DNA of 7,136 nt from Cryomorphaceae bacterium (GCA_013911625.1 JACESW010000063.1:1-7136); one strand, 5' to 3'; shown: positions 1 through 6,991, numbered from the stretch's first letter. A program made the numbers and translations. Notes: generated by a model not told the origin, from the sequence alone.

Positions 1-873
1 CTATTACTTCTGGCTACAGCTTCAGCACTATTCTCATGTGAACGCTTCGCTGAAGGAGTTGCACGTGACATTGATATGCCGCCGCACAATCCACAGATTG
101 CCGGTTCACTTTTTATTGACTCTAGGGATTCCATGCTCAGTGCTACTGTGAGTGAGACTCGGGGTCTTTTTGACACGACCAAAACGGGTATACTCAAAGA
201 TGCTGAACTCACCCTATTGAAAGACGACGTGCCTTTGCACGAATGGAACACCCTAAGCATTTATGAAACTTACGACAAAGACCTCGGCGACCGTATTGGT
301 ATTCTGGACGGCGAGATCACCTTTGAGGTCAGTCATCCGGATTACGAAACCGTACATGCCGTACAGCGCTTCCCACAAAAGGCAGATTTCTCAGCTGAAG
401 TGGATTACGGGGCAACGACTTGGTTTACCGAGACCTCGGATGAATTGACCCTTGAGTTCAATGACATCCCGGGCGAGAATCAGCATTACATGATCTCAAT
501 CGACCTCCACTACCGCAACGGGCTCAGTGGTCAGGATACCTCTGAGTATTTCCCATTGTGGCTAGAGACCAATAACCAAAATGCTCAGCCCATAAACGAA
601 GGCGGCTTCCTCCTTTCAGAAGAGGGTGTTGATCGCAACTTGAAAATTCGTTTTGCCACTGGGGTCAATTCTTTTGACTACCTCTTCTTGGTGGAATACC
701 GCATTACGGTAAAAACACTGAGCGACGAGATGTATAAATTCTACCAGAGCTACCAGGCCTTAGATAATGCCCAAGGCAACCCCTTTGCGGAACCGGTCAT
801 TTTGTATTCGAACATGAGCAACGATGTTGGCTGCTTCGGTGTCAGTACGACCGTACGTAAATGGGAAGGCTAA
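1..873 (+). CDS. DUF4249-type outer-membrane lipoprotein, 5' end cut by window edge
   Basis: The reading frame is open from base 1, upstream of the first in-window ATG at 76. That ATG is not the start: the 25 preceding codons include a lipoprotein signal end, LLLLATASALFSC, with the lipidated Cys at 37-39. Only the initiator Met and a few residues are missing. The mature protein is about 278 residues. It begins CERFAEGVARDIDMPPHNPQIAG, resembling the Cys-x-x-x-IDIDLP-like opening of DUF4249. An early beta-rich segment with an 'xxAELTLLKDD' strand is consistent with an Ig-like or carboxypeptidase-regulatory-like fold. It ends with the family-type tail NPFAEPVILYSNMSNDVGCFG. DUF4249 proteins are Bacteroidota lipoproteins of unknown molecular function, commonly encoded just downstream of a TonB-dependent receptor, so such a receptor is predicted left of the window. 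Transcription ends at the hairpin 15 bases after the stop. Family assignment is from remembered family features; function is unknown. Confidence 0.8.
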   Translation, partial: LLLLATASALFSCERFAEGVARDIDMPPHNPQIAGSLFIDSRDSMLSATVSETRGLFDTTKTGILKDAELTLLKDDVPLHEWNTLSIYETYDKDLGDRIGILDGEITFEVSHPDYETVHAVQRFPQKADFSAEVDYGATTWFTETSDELTLEFNDIPGENQHYMISIDLHYRNGLSGQDTSEYFPLWLETNNQNAQPINEGGFLLSEEGVDRNLKIRFATGVNSFDYLFLVEYRITVKTLSDEMYKFYQSYQALDNAQGNPFAEPVILYSNMSNDVGCFGVSTTVRKWEG

Positions 874-888
874 AAATTCTCAACGCAT

Positions 889-920
889 AAAAAAGGCGGC
901 CCTACGGGACCGCCTTTTTT
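889..920. terminator. Shared bidirectional intrinsic terminator between convergent genes
   Basis: A run of six A (889-894) and GGCGG (895-899) pairs with CCGCC (910-914) and six T (915-920). Inside there is one C-A mismatch (900/909), then two C-G pairs closing a TACG tetraloop (903-906), which is of the stable c(UNCG)g class on the + transcript. The A run on one side and the T run on the other give a U tract on either strand. It lies 15 bases after the stop of the DUF4249 gene and 17 bases after the stop of fabH on the opposite strand, so it can end both transcripts. Confidence 0.9.
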
Positions 921-937
921 GTTTGAATATTCGTTGC

Positions 938-1942
938 TTACAGCTCCATCAGAACAGAACCCCATGTAAAGCCAGCCCCAAAGGCTGCTAAACATATGGT
1001 ATCCCCTTCCTTCACTGCACCGGTCTGCACCGCTTCAGACAAAGCAATAGCAATAGATGCTGCTGTGGTATTTCCGTATTTCTGGATGTTGTTAAAGACT
1101 TGGTCGTCTCTAAGTCCCATGCGCTTCTGAATAAATTGAGCGATACGCAGGTTGGCTTGGTGCGGGATCAAACAATCGATCTGATCGGGCATCATACGAT
1201 TCGTTTTTAATGCTTCACCGATCACTTCTCCAAAGCGCACTACGGCGTGCTTAAAGACGAAGTTCCCGTTCATCTGTGGGAAGTGAATCTCTGGAATAAT
1301 GCCTTTCTGATCGTATTCATCTAACCAATGCTGAGTCCCAAAACCCTTCATAGTGAGTTCCTCTTTATGCTTCCCCTCACTGTGCATGTGGCAGCTCATA
1401 ATACCTTTATGGCCTTCTGGTGCGCGCGAAACCACTGCAGCCCCTGCGCCATCGCCGAAAATGACACTAAGTCCACGACCGCGGGTTGTTTTATCTAGAA
1501 ATGGACTTTGAAGTTCAGCTGCAACGACCAATACATTTTCATACATCCCCGTCTGCACAAAGGCATTGGCAATAGAGGTTGCATAGATGAATCCTGAACA
1601 GGCATTGCGGATATCCGTAGCTCCGATGGTACCCATTTCCATCGCTTCCTGAACTTGGACACCACAGCCTGGGAAATAATAATCTGGACTAATAGTGGCA
1701 AATACGATGTGATCAATATCGTCTTTGGTGAGTCCGGCATTTTCAATAGCCATTGTAGCGGCTTTGATGCCCATAGTGGCAGCGGTGTTGCCGTCGCCTT
1801 CTTTGACCCATCGACGCTCTTCGATACCCGTTCTTTCACGGATCCACTCATCGTTGGTATCCATGAATGTACCCAGGTCGTCGTTTGTTACAATGTTTTC
1901 AGGAACATAATGGCCTACGCCAGTAATTCGTGCTCTGTGCAT
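938..1942 (-). CDS. fabH: Beta-ketoacyl-ACP synthase III (KAS III)
   Basis: A 334-residue cytosolic thiolase-fold enzyme, slightly longer than E. coli FabH (317). KAS III condenses an acyl-CoA primer with malonyl-ACP to start type II fatty-acid synthesis. The Cys-His-Asn triad is complete: Cys115 in NACSGF, His261 in PHQANLRI and Asn291 in YGNTTAAS. Also visible are the N-terminal WIRERTGI motif (about residues 33-40), GDGAGAAV (163-170) and the C-terminal Gly-rich FGAGFTWGS. The start at 1942 gives the usual MxxARITGVGxYVPE opening; no Shine-Dalgarno is seen, as is normal in Bacteroidota. The gene stands alone, not beside rpmF, plsX or accBC. It may therefore be an additional KAS III paralogue rather than the main copy; primer preference (acetyl, branched or longer) cannot be read from the sequence. 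It is divergent from htpG, and its 3' end shares a terminator with the DUF4249 gene. Confidence 0.93.
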   Translation of the reverse strand: MHRARITGVGHYVPENIVTNDDLGTFMDTNDEWIRERTGIEERRWVKEGDGNTAATMGIKAATMAIENAGLTKDDIDHIVFATISPDYYFPGCGVQVQEAMEMGTIGATDIRNACSGFIYATSIANAFVQTGMYENVLVVAAELQSPFLDKTTRGRGLSVIFGDGAGAAVVSRAPEGHKGIMSCHMHSEGKHKEELTMKGFGTQHWLDEYDQKGIIPEIHFPQMNGNFVFKHAVVRFGEVIGEALKTNRMMPDQIDCLIPHQANLRIAQFIQKRMGLRDDQVFNNIQKYGNTTAASIAIALSEAVQTGAVKEGDTICLAAFGAGFTWGSVLMEL

Positions 1943-1984
1943 GCGTTCTGTGTTAAGGAGTTGTTGTGTATTAGGGCTTTAAGT

Positions 1985-2037
1985 TAGCGCAAAAATGACA
2001 CATTAACTTGCCAACCTGTCAGTAAAATTTGGCGCTA
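1985..2037. promoter_or_regulatory. Imperfect inverted repeat in the fabH/htpG divergent intergenic region; candidate operator
   Basis: The left arm has TAGCGC (1985-1990), AAAAA, then TGACA (1996-2000). The right arm has TGTCA (2017-2021), a 10-base stretch ending in TTTG, then GCGCTA (2032-2037). The two outer hexamers and two inner pentamers are exact reverse complements, separated by unequal internal spacers (5 and 10 bases) around a 16-base centre. The region 1943-2089 must hold promoters for both genes. Weak -7-like matches are CATTTTTG on the - strand (1997-1990) and TATGCTTG on the + strand (2062-2069), each one base off TAnnTTTG and neither with a well-spaced TTG. The repeat could be a regulator site or chance; the regulator is unknown. 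Confidence 0.35.
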
Positions 2038-2089
2038 GACCGAATGGCACAAACGTTGCCCTATGCTTGAAAACCTAAAAAGAAAAAAC

Positions 2090-3979
2090 ATGTCTAAAGG
2101 ATCAATTAATGTAACCGCGCAGAACATCTTTCCAATCATCAAGAAGTTCTTGTACAGCGACCATGAAATTTTCCTACGCGAGCTTGTTTCCAATGCCGTA
2201 GATGCTACTCAAAAGCTTAAAACGTTGACCAACCTTGGCGAAGCCAAAGGTGAATTGGGTGACCTTACCATCCACATTAACGTGGATAAAAAAGCTAAAA
2301 CGCTCAGCATTATCGACCGTGGTATTGGTATGACTGCGGAAGAGATTGACAAATACATCAACCAAGTGGCCTTCTCCGGTGCTGAGGAATTTGTAAAAGA
2401 ATACGAAGGCAAGATGGAAGGTGCTGATCTTATCGGCCATTTCGGGCTTGGGTTCTACTCTGCCTTTATGGTCGCTAAGAAAGTAGAAATCCTTACCAAA
2501 TCGCATAAAGATGCCGCCGCCGTACAGTGGAGCTGTGAAGGAAATCCTGAATTTGAATTGGTCACTATTGATAAAGAAGACCGAGGAACGGAGATTCGCT
2601 TGCACATCGCAGAGGACAGCGAAGAATTTTTGGAGGAGAGCAAAATCAATGAATTGTTGAGCAAATACGCCAAATTTATGCCGGTGAGCATCCAGTTTGG
2701 TGAGAAGGACGAGAGCTACAACGCAGCAGCAGAAGGCGAAGAGGCGAAATGGGAAACGAAAAAAGTACCGAACGTCATTAACAACACGAACCCGGCATGG
2801 GTACGCACTCCGAGCGAATTGACGGCAGAAGATTACAAAGAATTCTACCGTGAACTCTACCCAACAAGTTTTGACGAGCCGCTCTTCAACATTCACTTGA
2901 ACGTGGACTTCCCTTTCAATCTGACTGGGGTATTGTACTTCCCGAAAATCAAACCGAACGTAGAGCCGCAGCGTAACAAGATTCAGTTGTTCCAAAAGCA
3001 GGTGTTCGTAACCGATAGTGTTGAAGGTATTGTTCCTGATTTCTTAACCCTCTTACACGGGGTGATCGATTCACCAGACATCCCGCTAAACGTAAGCCGC
3101 TCGTACCTCCAAGCAGACGGTAATGTGAAGAAGATCTCTTCACACATCACGAAAAAAGTTGCGGATAAATTGGACGAGATGTTCCGCAAGGACCGCGAAG
3201 ACTTCGAGGCTAAGTGGAACGATATGAAGATCATCATCGAATACGGTATGTTGACCGAAGACAAGTTCTTTGACAAGGCGAAGAAATTCGCGTTGTACGA
3301 AGATACTGAAGGCAAACTGCACACTTTTGATGCCTACCTAGAATCTATCAAGGAGAACCAAACGGATAAAGACAAAAAGACGGTAGTGCTCTACGCTTCG
3401 CACAAGGACGGACAGCACAGCTACATCCAGGCAGCGAAAGCCAAAGGATACCAAGTCTTGCTTCTAGACTCTCCGCTGACGTCACACTTGATCCAAAAGC
3501 TCGAAGGTGAACACAAAGACACCACCTTCGCTCGTGTAGATTCTGATTTGATCGATAACCTCATCAAGAAAGACGAAACACGCGTTGCCAAACTTAGCGA
3601 GAAGCAAAAGGAAGAGTTGAAAACGCGCCTTGAAGCCATCGTGCCAAAAGAGAAATTCACCTTGAAACTCGAGGATATGGACTCTACCGAGGCTCCCCTC
3701 GTAATCACTGTACCTGAATTCATGCGCCGTATGAAAGAAATGCAGATGACTGGCGGTGGTGGTATGATGGGTATGAGCGATTTCCCTGAGATGTACGACC
3801 TCGTGGTAAACGCCAACCACAGTCTAGCTTCGAAGATTCTCGATACCGATGACGAAGGAGCGCGTTCTACATCGGTGAACCAAGCTTTAGATCTCGCCAA
3901 GCTGCAGCAGAACTTGCTCCACGGTGAGGAGCTCACTGCCTTCATCGCTCGTTCTTACGAGATGCTCGGTGACGAGTAG
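2090..3979 (+). CDS. htpG: Hsp90-family molecular chaperone HtpG
   Basis: Encodes 629 residues, the usual length for bacterial Hsp90: an ATP-driven cytosolic dimeric chaperone that works late in folding, normally with DnaK. The start is placed at 2090, giving MSKGSINVTAQNIF, which matches the typical start of Bacteroidota homologues. An in-frame ATG at 2063 would add nine residues, MLENLKRKN, and its codons form the A-rich leader usual for this phylum, so it is disfavoured. The N-terminal GHKL ATPase domain shows ELVSNAVDA (31-39, with Glu31, Asn35 and Asp38), DRGIGM (76-81), GHFGLGFYSAF (116-126) and GTEIRL (166-171). The middle domain has QRNKIQLF and PLNVSRSYLQ (332-341), with the likely catalytic Arg337. 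The C-terminal dimerisation domain carries a Met/Gly-rich client-binding segment (about 547-562). The gene appears monocistronic, ending at the terminator at 4021-4043. No CIRCE element is seen upstream. Confidence 0.97.
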   Translation: MSKGSINVTAQNIFPIIKKFLYSDHEIFLRELVSNAVDATQKLKTLTNLGEAKGELGDLTIHINVDKKAKTLSIIDRGIGMTAEEIDKYINQVAFSGAEEFVKEYEGKMEGADLIGHFGLGFYSAFMVAKKVEILTKSHKDAAAVQWSCEGNPEFELVTIDKEDRGTEIRLHIAEDSEEFLEESKINELLSKYAKFMPVSIQFGEKDESYNAAAEGEEAKWETKKVPNVINNTNPAWVRTPSELTAEDYKEFYRELYPTSFDEPLFNIHLNVDFPFNLTGVLYFPKIKPNVEPQRNKIQLFQKQVFVTDSVEGIVPDFLTLLHGVIDSPDIPLNVSRSYLQADGNVKKISSHITKKVADKLDEMFRKDREDFEAKWNDMKIIIEYGMLTEDKFFDKAKKFALYEDTEGKLHTFDAYLESIKENQTDKDKKTVVLYASHKDGQHSYIQAAKAKGYQVLLLDSPLTSHLIQKLEGEHKDTTFARVDSDLIDNLIKKDETRVAKLSEKQKEELKTRLEAIVPKEKFTLKLEDMDSTEAPLVITVPEFMRRMKEMQMTGGGGMMGMSDFPEMYDLVVNANHSLASKILDTDDEGARSTSVNQALDLAKLQQNLLHGEELTAFIARSYEMLGDE

Positions 3980-3997
3980 ATTAAATGTTGATTAAAT

Positions 3998-4016
3998 ATT
4001 CCTTGGTCCAAGGAAT
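3998..4016 (+). repeat. Perfect 19-bp palindrome in the htpG 3' region
   Basis: ATTCCTTGG and its exact reverse complement CCAAGGAAT flank a single central T. As RNA this forms a 7-bp stem with a 5-base loop. It starts 19 bases after the htpG stop and lies 4 bases before the terminator stem, so htpG mRNA would end in two tandem hairpins. This first hairpin has no T run, so it is not itself a terminator. It could protect the 3' end, or be a DNA-binding site upstream of pgm; the sequence does not decide. Confidence 0.55.
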
Positions 4017-4020
4017 GTCT

Positions 4021-4043
4021 GAGGGGGCTCCGGCCCCCTTTTT
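4021..4043 (+). terminator. Intrinsic terminator of htpG
   Basis: GGGGGC (4023-4028) pairs with GCCCCC (4033-4038) around a TCCG loop (4029-4032), giving a six-pair all-GC stem capped by a c(UNCG)g tetraloop, followed directly by five T (4039-4043). A4022-T4039 can extend the stem. Together with the hairpin just upstream it should separate htpG from pgm. Confidence 0.93.
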
Positions 4044-4044
4044 G

Positions 4045-4052
4045 TATTTTTG
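4045..4052 (+). promoter_or_regulatory. Candidate Bacteroidota -7 promoter element for pgm
   Basis: TATTTTTG is an exact match to the Bacteroidota primary-sigma -7 consensus TAnnTTTG. It starts one base after the T run of the htpG terminator and 33 bases before the pgm start codon, which would give a leader of roughly 20 bases. The expected TTG -33 element is absent: its position falls in the GC stem of the terminator. This weakens the call, but no other candidate lies in the 98-base gap. Confidence 0.4.
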
Positions 4053-4077
4053 AGGCTCACTCAATACGTATCATTAC

Positions 4078-5793
4078 ATGAGCACAGACGTACTCTCCTT
4101 AGCTACAAAAAACGCAACGCTCTGGACTTCAGATATTTTCGATGAAGCTACCCGAGCGGAGGCACAGGCACTTCTTGATAAAGGCGGCGATGATTTGATC
4201 GAACCGTTCTACAAAGACCTTGACTTCGGAACCGGCGGTATGCGCGGTATCATGGGGGTAGGTACCAATAGGATTAACCCGTATACACTAGGTGCAGCAA
4301 CCACAGGATTGATCAACTATGCCAAGGAAACCTACGGACGTGAAGATTTAAAGGCGGTAATCGCCTACGACAGCCGCAACAACTCTCAAGCTTTTGCCCG
4401 TAAAGTTGCCGAGGTATTGAGCGCCAACGGTGTATACACGTACTTATTTGAAGAATTACGCCCTACTCCAGAGCTCAGCTTTGCTGTACGCGAGCTAGGC
4501 TGTGACTTCGGTATCGTGTTGACAGCATCCCACAATCCAAAAGAGTACAACGGCTACAAGGTATATTGGAACGACGGTGGTCAATTGGTCCCGCCACACG
4601 ACGGCGGCGTGATTGCTAAGGTGCGTCAAACAGGTTTTGAGGACATCAATTGGAACGCCAACGAAGACCTCATCGAAACGATCAGCGAAGCTATTGACTC
4701 AAAATACATTGCCAATGTCGTGGCGCAAAGCCTCAACAACGACGGTAAAGAGGATCTTAAAGTAGTATTTACCGCCTTGCACGGAACTTCTATCGTGAGT
4801 GTCCCTCCTGCCCTTAAGGCTAGCGGTTTTACCAACGTACACATCGTTGAAGAACAAGCCACGCCAGACGGTAATTTCCCGACGGTAGCTAGTCCAAATC
4901 CTGAAGAAGGTGCTGCCCTCGCCATGGGTATTGCGCAAGCCGAAGCCAGCGGTAGCGATATCGTCATTGGTTGTGATCCAGATACAGACCGAGTAGGTAT
5001 TGCAGTAAATGATGGTACAGGTAAGATGCAGCTGCTCAACGGAAACGATACCGCAGCACTGCTTGTGCACTACGTTCTAAGCCAAGCCGATGCCAACAAT
5101 GCAGTACCTGAAAATCCATTCACTGCAGCTACAGTCGTAACTACAGATTTGATCGCCAAAATATCAGAGCACTACAACATCCCTTGTTTCCGTTGTTTGA
5201 CAGGATTCAAATGGATCGCAGATATCATCAACAACAAACCGGAGATGAACTTCATGGTCGGTGGTGAAGAGAGCTACGGCTATCTGATTGGTGATTCTGT
5301 CCGTGATAAAGATGCGGTTGCTTCTGCAGTAATGATCGCTGAAATGGCTGCCTACGCCAAAGCCCAAGGTCGTAACGTTTTAGAGCAATTAGAAACCATT
5401 CACCGTGAGTTTGGCCAATACCAAGAACGTCTTATTTCAATTACCAAGAAAGGACGCTCAGGCGCCCAGGAAATCGCCGATATGATGACTGCCCTACGCA
5501 ACGACCCACCAAAAACGTTGGCGAGCTCTCCGGTAGTCATTGCTATCGACCACAGCAACTCCACTCAAACCGATCTGCGTACAGGAGCGACTTCTAGCAC
5601 GGAATTACCTGCTTCTAACGTATTGCAGTTCATCACTGCAGCTGGAGATAAGGTCAGTGCCCGTCCGTCTGGAACTGAGCCTAAAATCAAGTTCTACTTC
5701 AGCGTATGTACGACCACTGGGGACAGCCACGCTGAAACCAAGGCAGAACTTGAAAGAAAGATTGATACCTTTATTGAGGAATTAAACCTCTAA
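4078..5793 (+). CDS. pgm: Alpha-D-phosphohexomutase (phosphoglucomutase/phosphomannomutase, PGM2-like)
   Basis: Encodes 571 residues, the length of the long PGM2-like branch of the alpha-D-phosphohexomutase superfamily. These cytosolic enzymes interconvert hexose-1- and hexose-6-phosphates through a phosphoserine, feeding glycolysis, storage sugars and NDP-sugar synthesis. All four domain signatures are present in order: the GTGGMRGIMG phosphate-contacting loop (51-60), the active-site TASHNP loop with Ser151, the metal-binding DPDTDR loop (300-305), the sugar-specificity loop GGEESYG (395-401) and the C-terminal phosphate-binding RPSGTEPK (529-536). The protein appears complete and catalytically intact. 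Glucose versus mannose or pentose phosphate preference cannot be told from these motifs, so the symbol marks the family. A promoter candidate precedes it at 4045-4052. The next gene starts 7 bases after its stop, suggesting an operon, but the only hairpin terminator that could end its mRNA lies inside that next gene. Confidence 0.93.
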   Translation: MSTDVLSLATKNATLWTSDIFDEATRAEAQALLDKGGDDLIEPFYKDLDFGTGGMRGIMGVGTNRINPYTLGAATTGLINYAKETYGREDLKAVIAYDSRNNSQAFARKVAEVLSANGVYTYLFEELRPTPELSFAVRELGCDFGIVLTASHNPKEYNGYKVYWNDGGQLVPPHDGGVIAKVRQTGFEDINWNANEDLIETISEAIDSKYIANVVAQSLNNDGKEDLKVVFTALHGTSIVSVPPALKASGFTNVHIVEEQATPDGNFPTVASPNPEEGAALAMGIAQAEASGSDIVIGCDPDTDRVGIAVNDGTGKMQLLNGNDTAALLVHYVLSQADANNAVPENPFTAATVVTTDLIAKISEHYNIPCFRCLTGFKWIADIINNKPEMNFMVGGEESYGYLIGDSVRDKDAVASAVMIAEMAAYAKAQGRNVLEQLETIHREFGQYQERLISITKKGRSGAQEIADMMTALRNDPPKTLASSPVVIAIDHSNSTQTDLRTGATSSTELPASNVLQFITAAGDKVSARPSGTEPKIKFYFSVCTTTGDSHAETKAELERKIDTFIEELNL

Positions 5794-5800
5794 TTCATTC

Positions 5801-6991
5801 ATGAAGAATTTCATCATCATAGGGGCCATTTCGATGGCCCTTTTTTCTTGCGTACAACCAGAGCCAAAGGCGGAAGAAGCCACCGGACAAGATTTCATTG
5901 GGTCCATTGTACAAAATGACTCCACTAGCGTATCGTTTAACGTGCACCTCGAAGATGATCTACTAACGTTTTACAATGGTGTACAAGAATCGTTTGAAGT
6001 TCGTCTAAGCGGAGAGGATACCCTTCGTGGCACGTTCCCAGTCTTCGCTTCGGATATCTGGCTCGTAGCAACAGAAGACGGGTTTAAAGGAGAATACTAC
6101 CGCACCGATGCAAACAATTATCGTTTACCTCTTGAGCTTGTACCGGGACTTATGACCTATGAACAGAGTCCTTCAGAATTCCCGATCCAATATGCCATTG
6201 CCCGCTACATAGGCGATAAAGAAAAGCCTGCATTGCTACAACTCGGTAAAAAAGACGGCATTCTGGTTGGGACTATTGCCACGGCTACCGGGGACAGCAG
6301 ATTCATGACCGGTTACGAAATTGAAGGCGGATTTGAGCTCATGGGCTTCGACGGTAGATTTATATACAAAGTCCGCGCTTCCGTTACCGATGACAACATT
6401 GAAGGTCACGTTTGGGCGGGGATGACAGGCTACTATTCCTTCAAAGGGGTCGCAGATGAAAATGCCACTTTGGAAAATCCAGAGGAAATGTCAAAACTGC
6501 GCGATGATTATACGCACATAGAATGGCATTTACCAGGACTTGATGGCGATACGGTGCATTTTGACAGCCGTACCATCACCAAACCTACCATCCTTGCTAT
6601 TCAAGGGTCATGGTGTCCGAACTGTATGGACGAAGGCCGTGTATTGGACCAGTACTATCGTGAATTTGAAGGAGCCATTGATGTATACGGCTTGAGCTAT
6701 GAATACAGCGGGACTTTGGAAAAAGCTACAGCTGCAGTACAGAAAATGGAGCGCGATTTAGGCACCTCCTTCCCCATGGTCATTGCAACCTTCGATCCTA
6801 AGCAGGACCGCAATACAGTATTGCCGTTGGAACAGATTCGAAGCTACCCAACGTCTATAATGTTAGACCACGAGGGTAATGTAGTGAAGATTCATACGGG
6901 TTTTTACGGGCCATCTACCAAGGAATACGAGGCCTACGTCAAAGAGACCAGAGAAGAACTAGAAGCATTAGTGGCAAAAGCGAATGGCTAA
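5801..6991 (+). CDS. Lipoprotein with C-terminal thioredoxin-like (TlpA/ResA-type) domain, WCPNC active site
   Basis: Encodes 396 residues. The N-terminus MKNFIIIGAISMALFSC is a lipoprotein signal peptide: Lys2, hydrophobic core, lipobox LFSC with Cys17. The protein should be anchored in the cell envelope, facing the periplasm. Residues about 30-220 are a beta-rich region I cannot name, without membrane segments. A thioredoxin fold covers about 240-390: a strand TILAIQGS, the active site WCPNC (Cys272 and Cys275), and the cis-proline loop SYPTS with Pro350. Such proteins reduce, or less often oxidise, disulfides of envelope proteins, for example in cytochrome c maturation; the partner here is unknown. 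CPNC differs from the CEPC and CPPC common in ResA and TlpA, but the SWCPNCMDE context recurs in Bacteroidota. The gene is 7 bases after pgm and overlaps the next by 8 bases. Its signal-peptide codons contain a terminator-like hairpin. Confidence 0.88.
   Translation: MKNFIIIGAISMALFSCVQPEPKAEEATGQDFIGSIVQNDSTSVSFNVHLEDDLLTFYNGVQESFEVRLSGEDTLRGTFPVFASDIWLVATEDGFKGEYYRTDANNYRLPLELVPGLMTYEQSPSEFPIQYAIARYIGDKEKPALLQLGKKDGILVGTIATATGDSRFMTGYEIEGGFELMGFDGRFIYKVRASVTDDNIEGHVWAGMTGYYSFKGVADENATLENPEEMSKLRDDYTHIEWHLPGLDGDTVHFDSRTITKPTILAIQGSWCPNCMDEGRVLDQYYREFEGAIDVYGLSYEYSGTLEKATAAVQKMERDLGTSFPMVIATFDPKQDRNTVLPLEQIRSYPTSIMLDHEGNVVKIHTGFYGPSTKEYEAYVKETREELEALVAKANG
5821..5846 (+). terminator. Intrinsic terminator (or attenuator) inside the signal-peptide codons of the thioredoxin-like gene
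   Basis: GGGCCAT (5823-5829) pairs perfectly with ATGGCCC (5834-5840) around a TTCG loop (5830-5833), followed by six T (5841-5846). G5822-T5841 and A5821-T5842 can extend the stem. It begins 28 bases after the pgm stop, a normal distance for the pgm terminator, yet it lies 20 bases inside the next reading frame, spanning codons 7-16. By form it is a Rho-independent terminator. Whether it ends pgm mRNA, attenuates the downstream genes, or is melted by translating ribosomes cannot be told from the sequence alone. Confidence 0.7.

Noticed and set aside
1655..1987. 110-codon + strand open frame opposite fabH
   Set aside because: Antisense to the catalytic N-terminal half of an intact fabH; no protein-like features.
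1990..2014. fabH promoter: CATTTTTG with an upstream TTG on the - strand
   Set aside because: One mismatch to TAnnTTTG and a spacer of only 14 bases, below the usual range; too weak to list as its own feature.
1983..2037. Possible CIRCE heat-shock operator before htpG (begins TTAGC)
   Set aside because: CIRCE is TTAGCACTC-N9-GAGTGCTAA; here the arms read TTAGCGC and GCGCTAGA, with about 41 bases between them.
2063..2089. In-frame upstream ATG that would extend HtpG by nine residues (MLENLKRKN)
   Set aside because: HtpG homologues start at the MSKGSINV-type residues; the extra codons form an A-rich leader typical of Bacteroidota translation starts, and a weak -7-like TATGCTTG overlaps this ATG.
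2174..2995. 273-codon open frame on the - strand opposite htpG
   Set aside because: Antisense to a fully intact conserved gene, with low-complexity Phe/Val-rich composition and no recognisable motif; it is a by-product of htpG codon usage.
3421..3945. 174-codon open frame on the - strand opposite the htpG 3' part
   Set aside because: Ser-rich mirror of the htpG coding strand, without family features or a gene-like start context.
4626..5070. Two overlapping - strand open frames (137 and 123 codons) opposite pgm
   Set aside because: They lie inside the conserved pgm gene, overlap one another and show no domain signature.
5750..5773. Internal promoter for the thioredoxin-like gene at the pgm 3' end (TTG then TACCTTTA)
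   Set aside because: One mismatch in the -7 element and a 13-base spacer; such matches are expected by chance.
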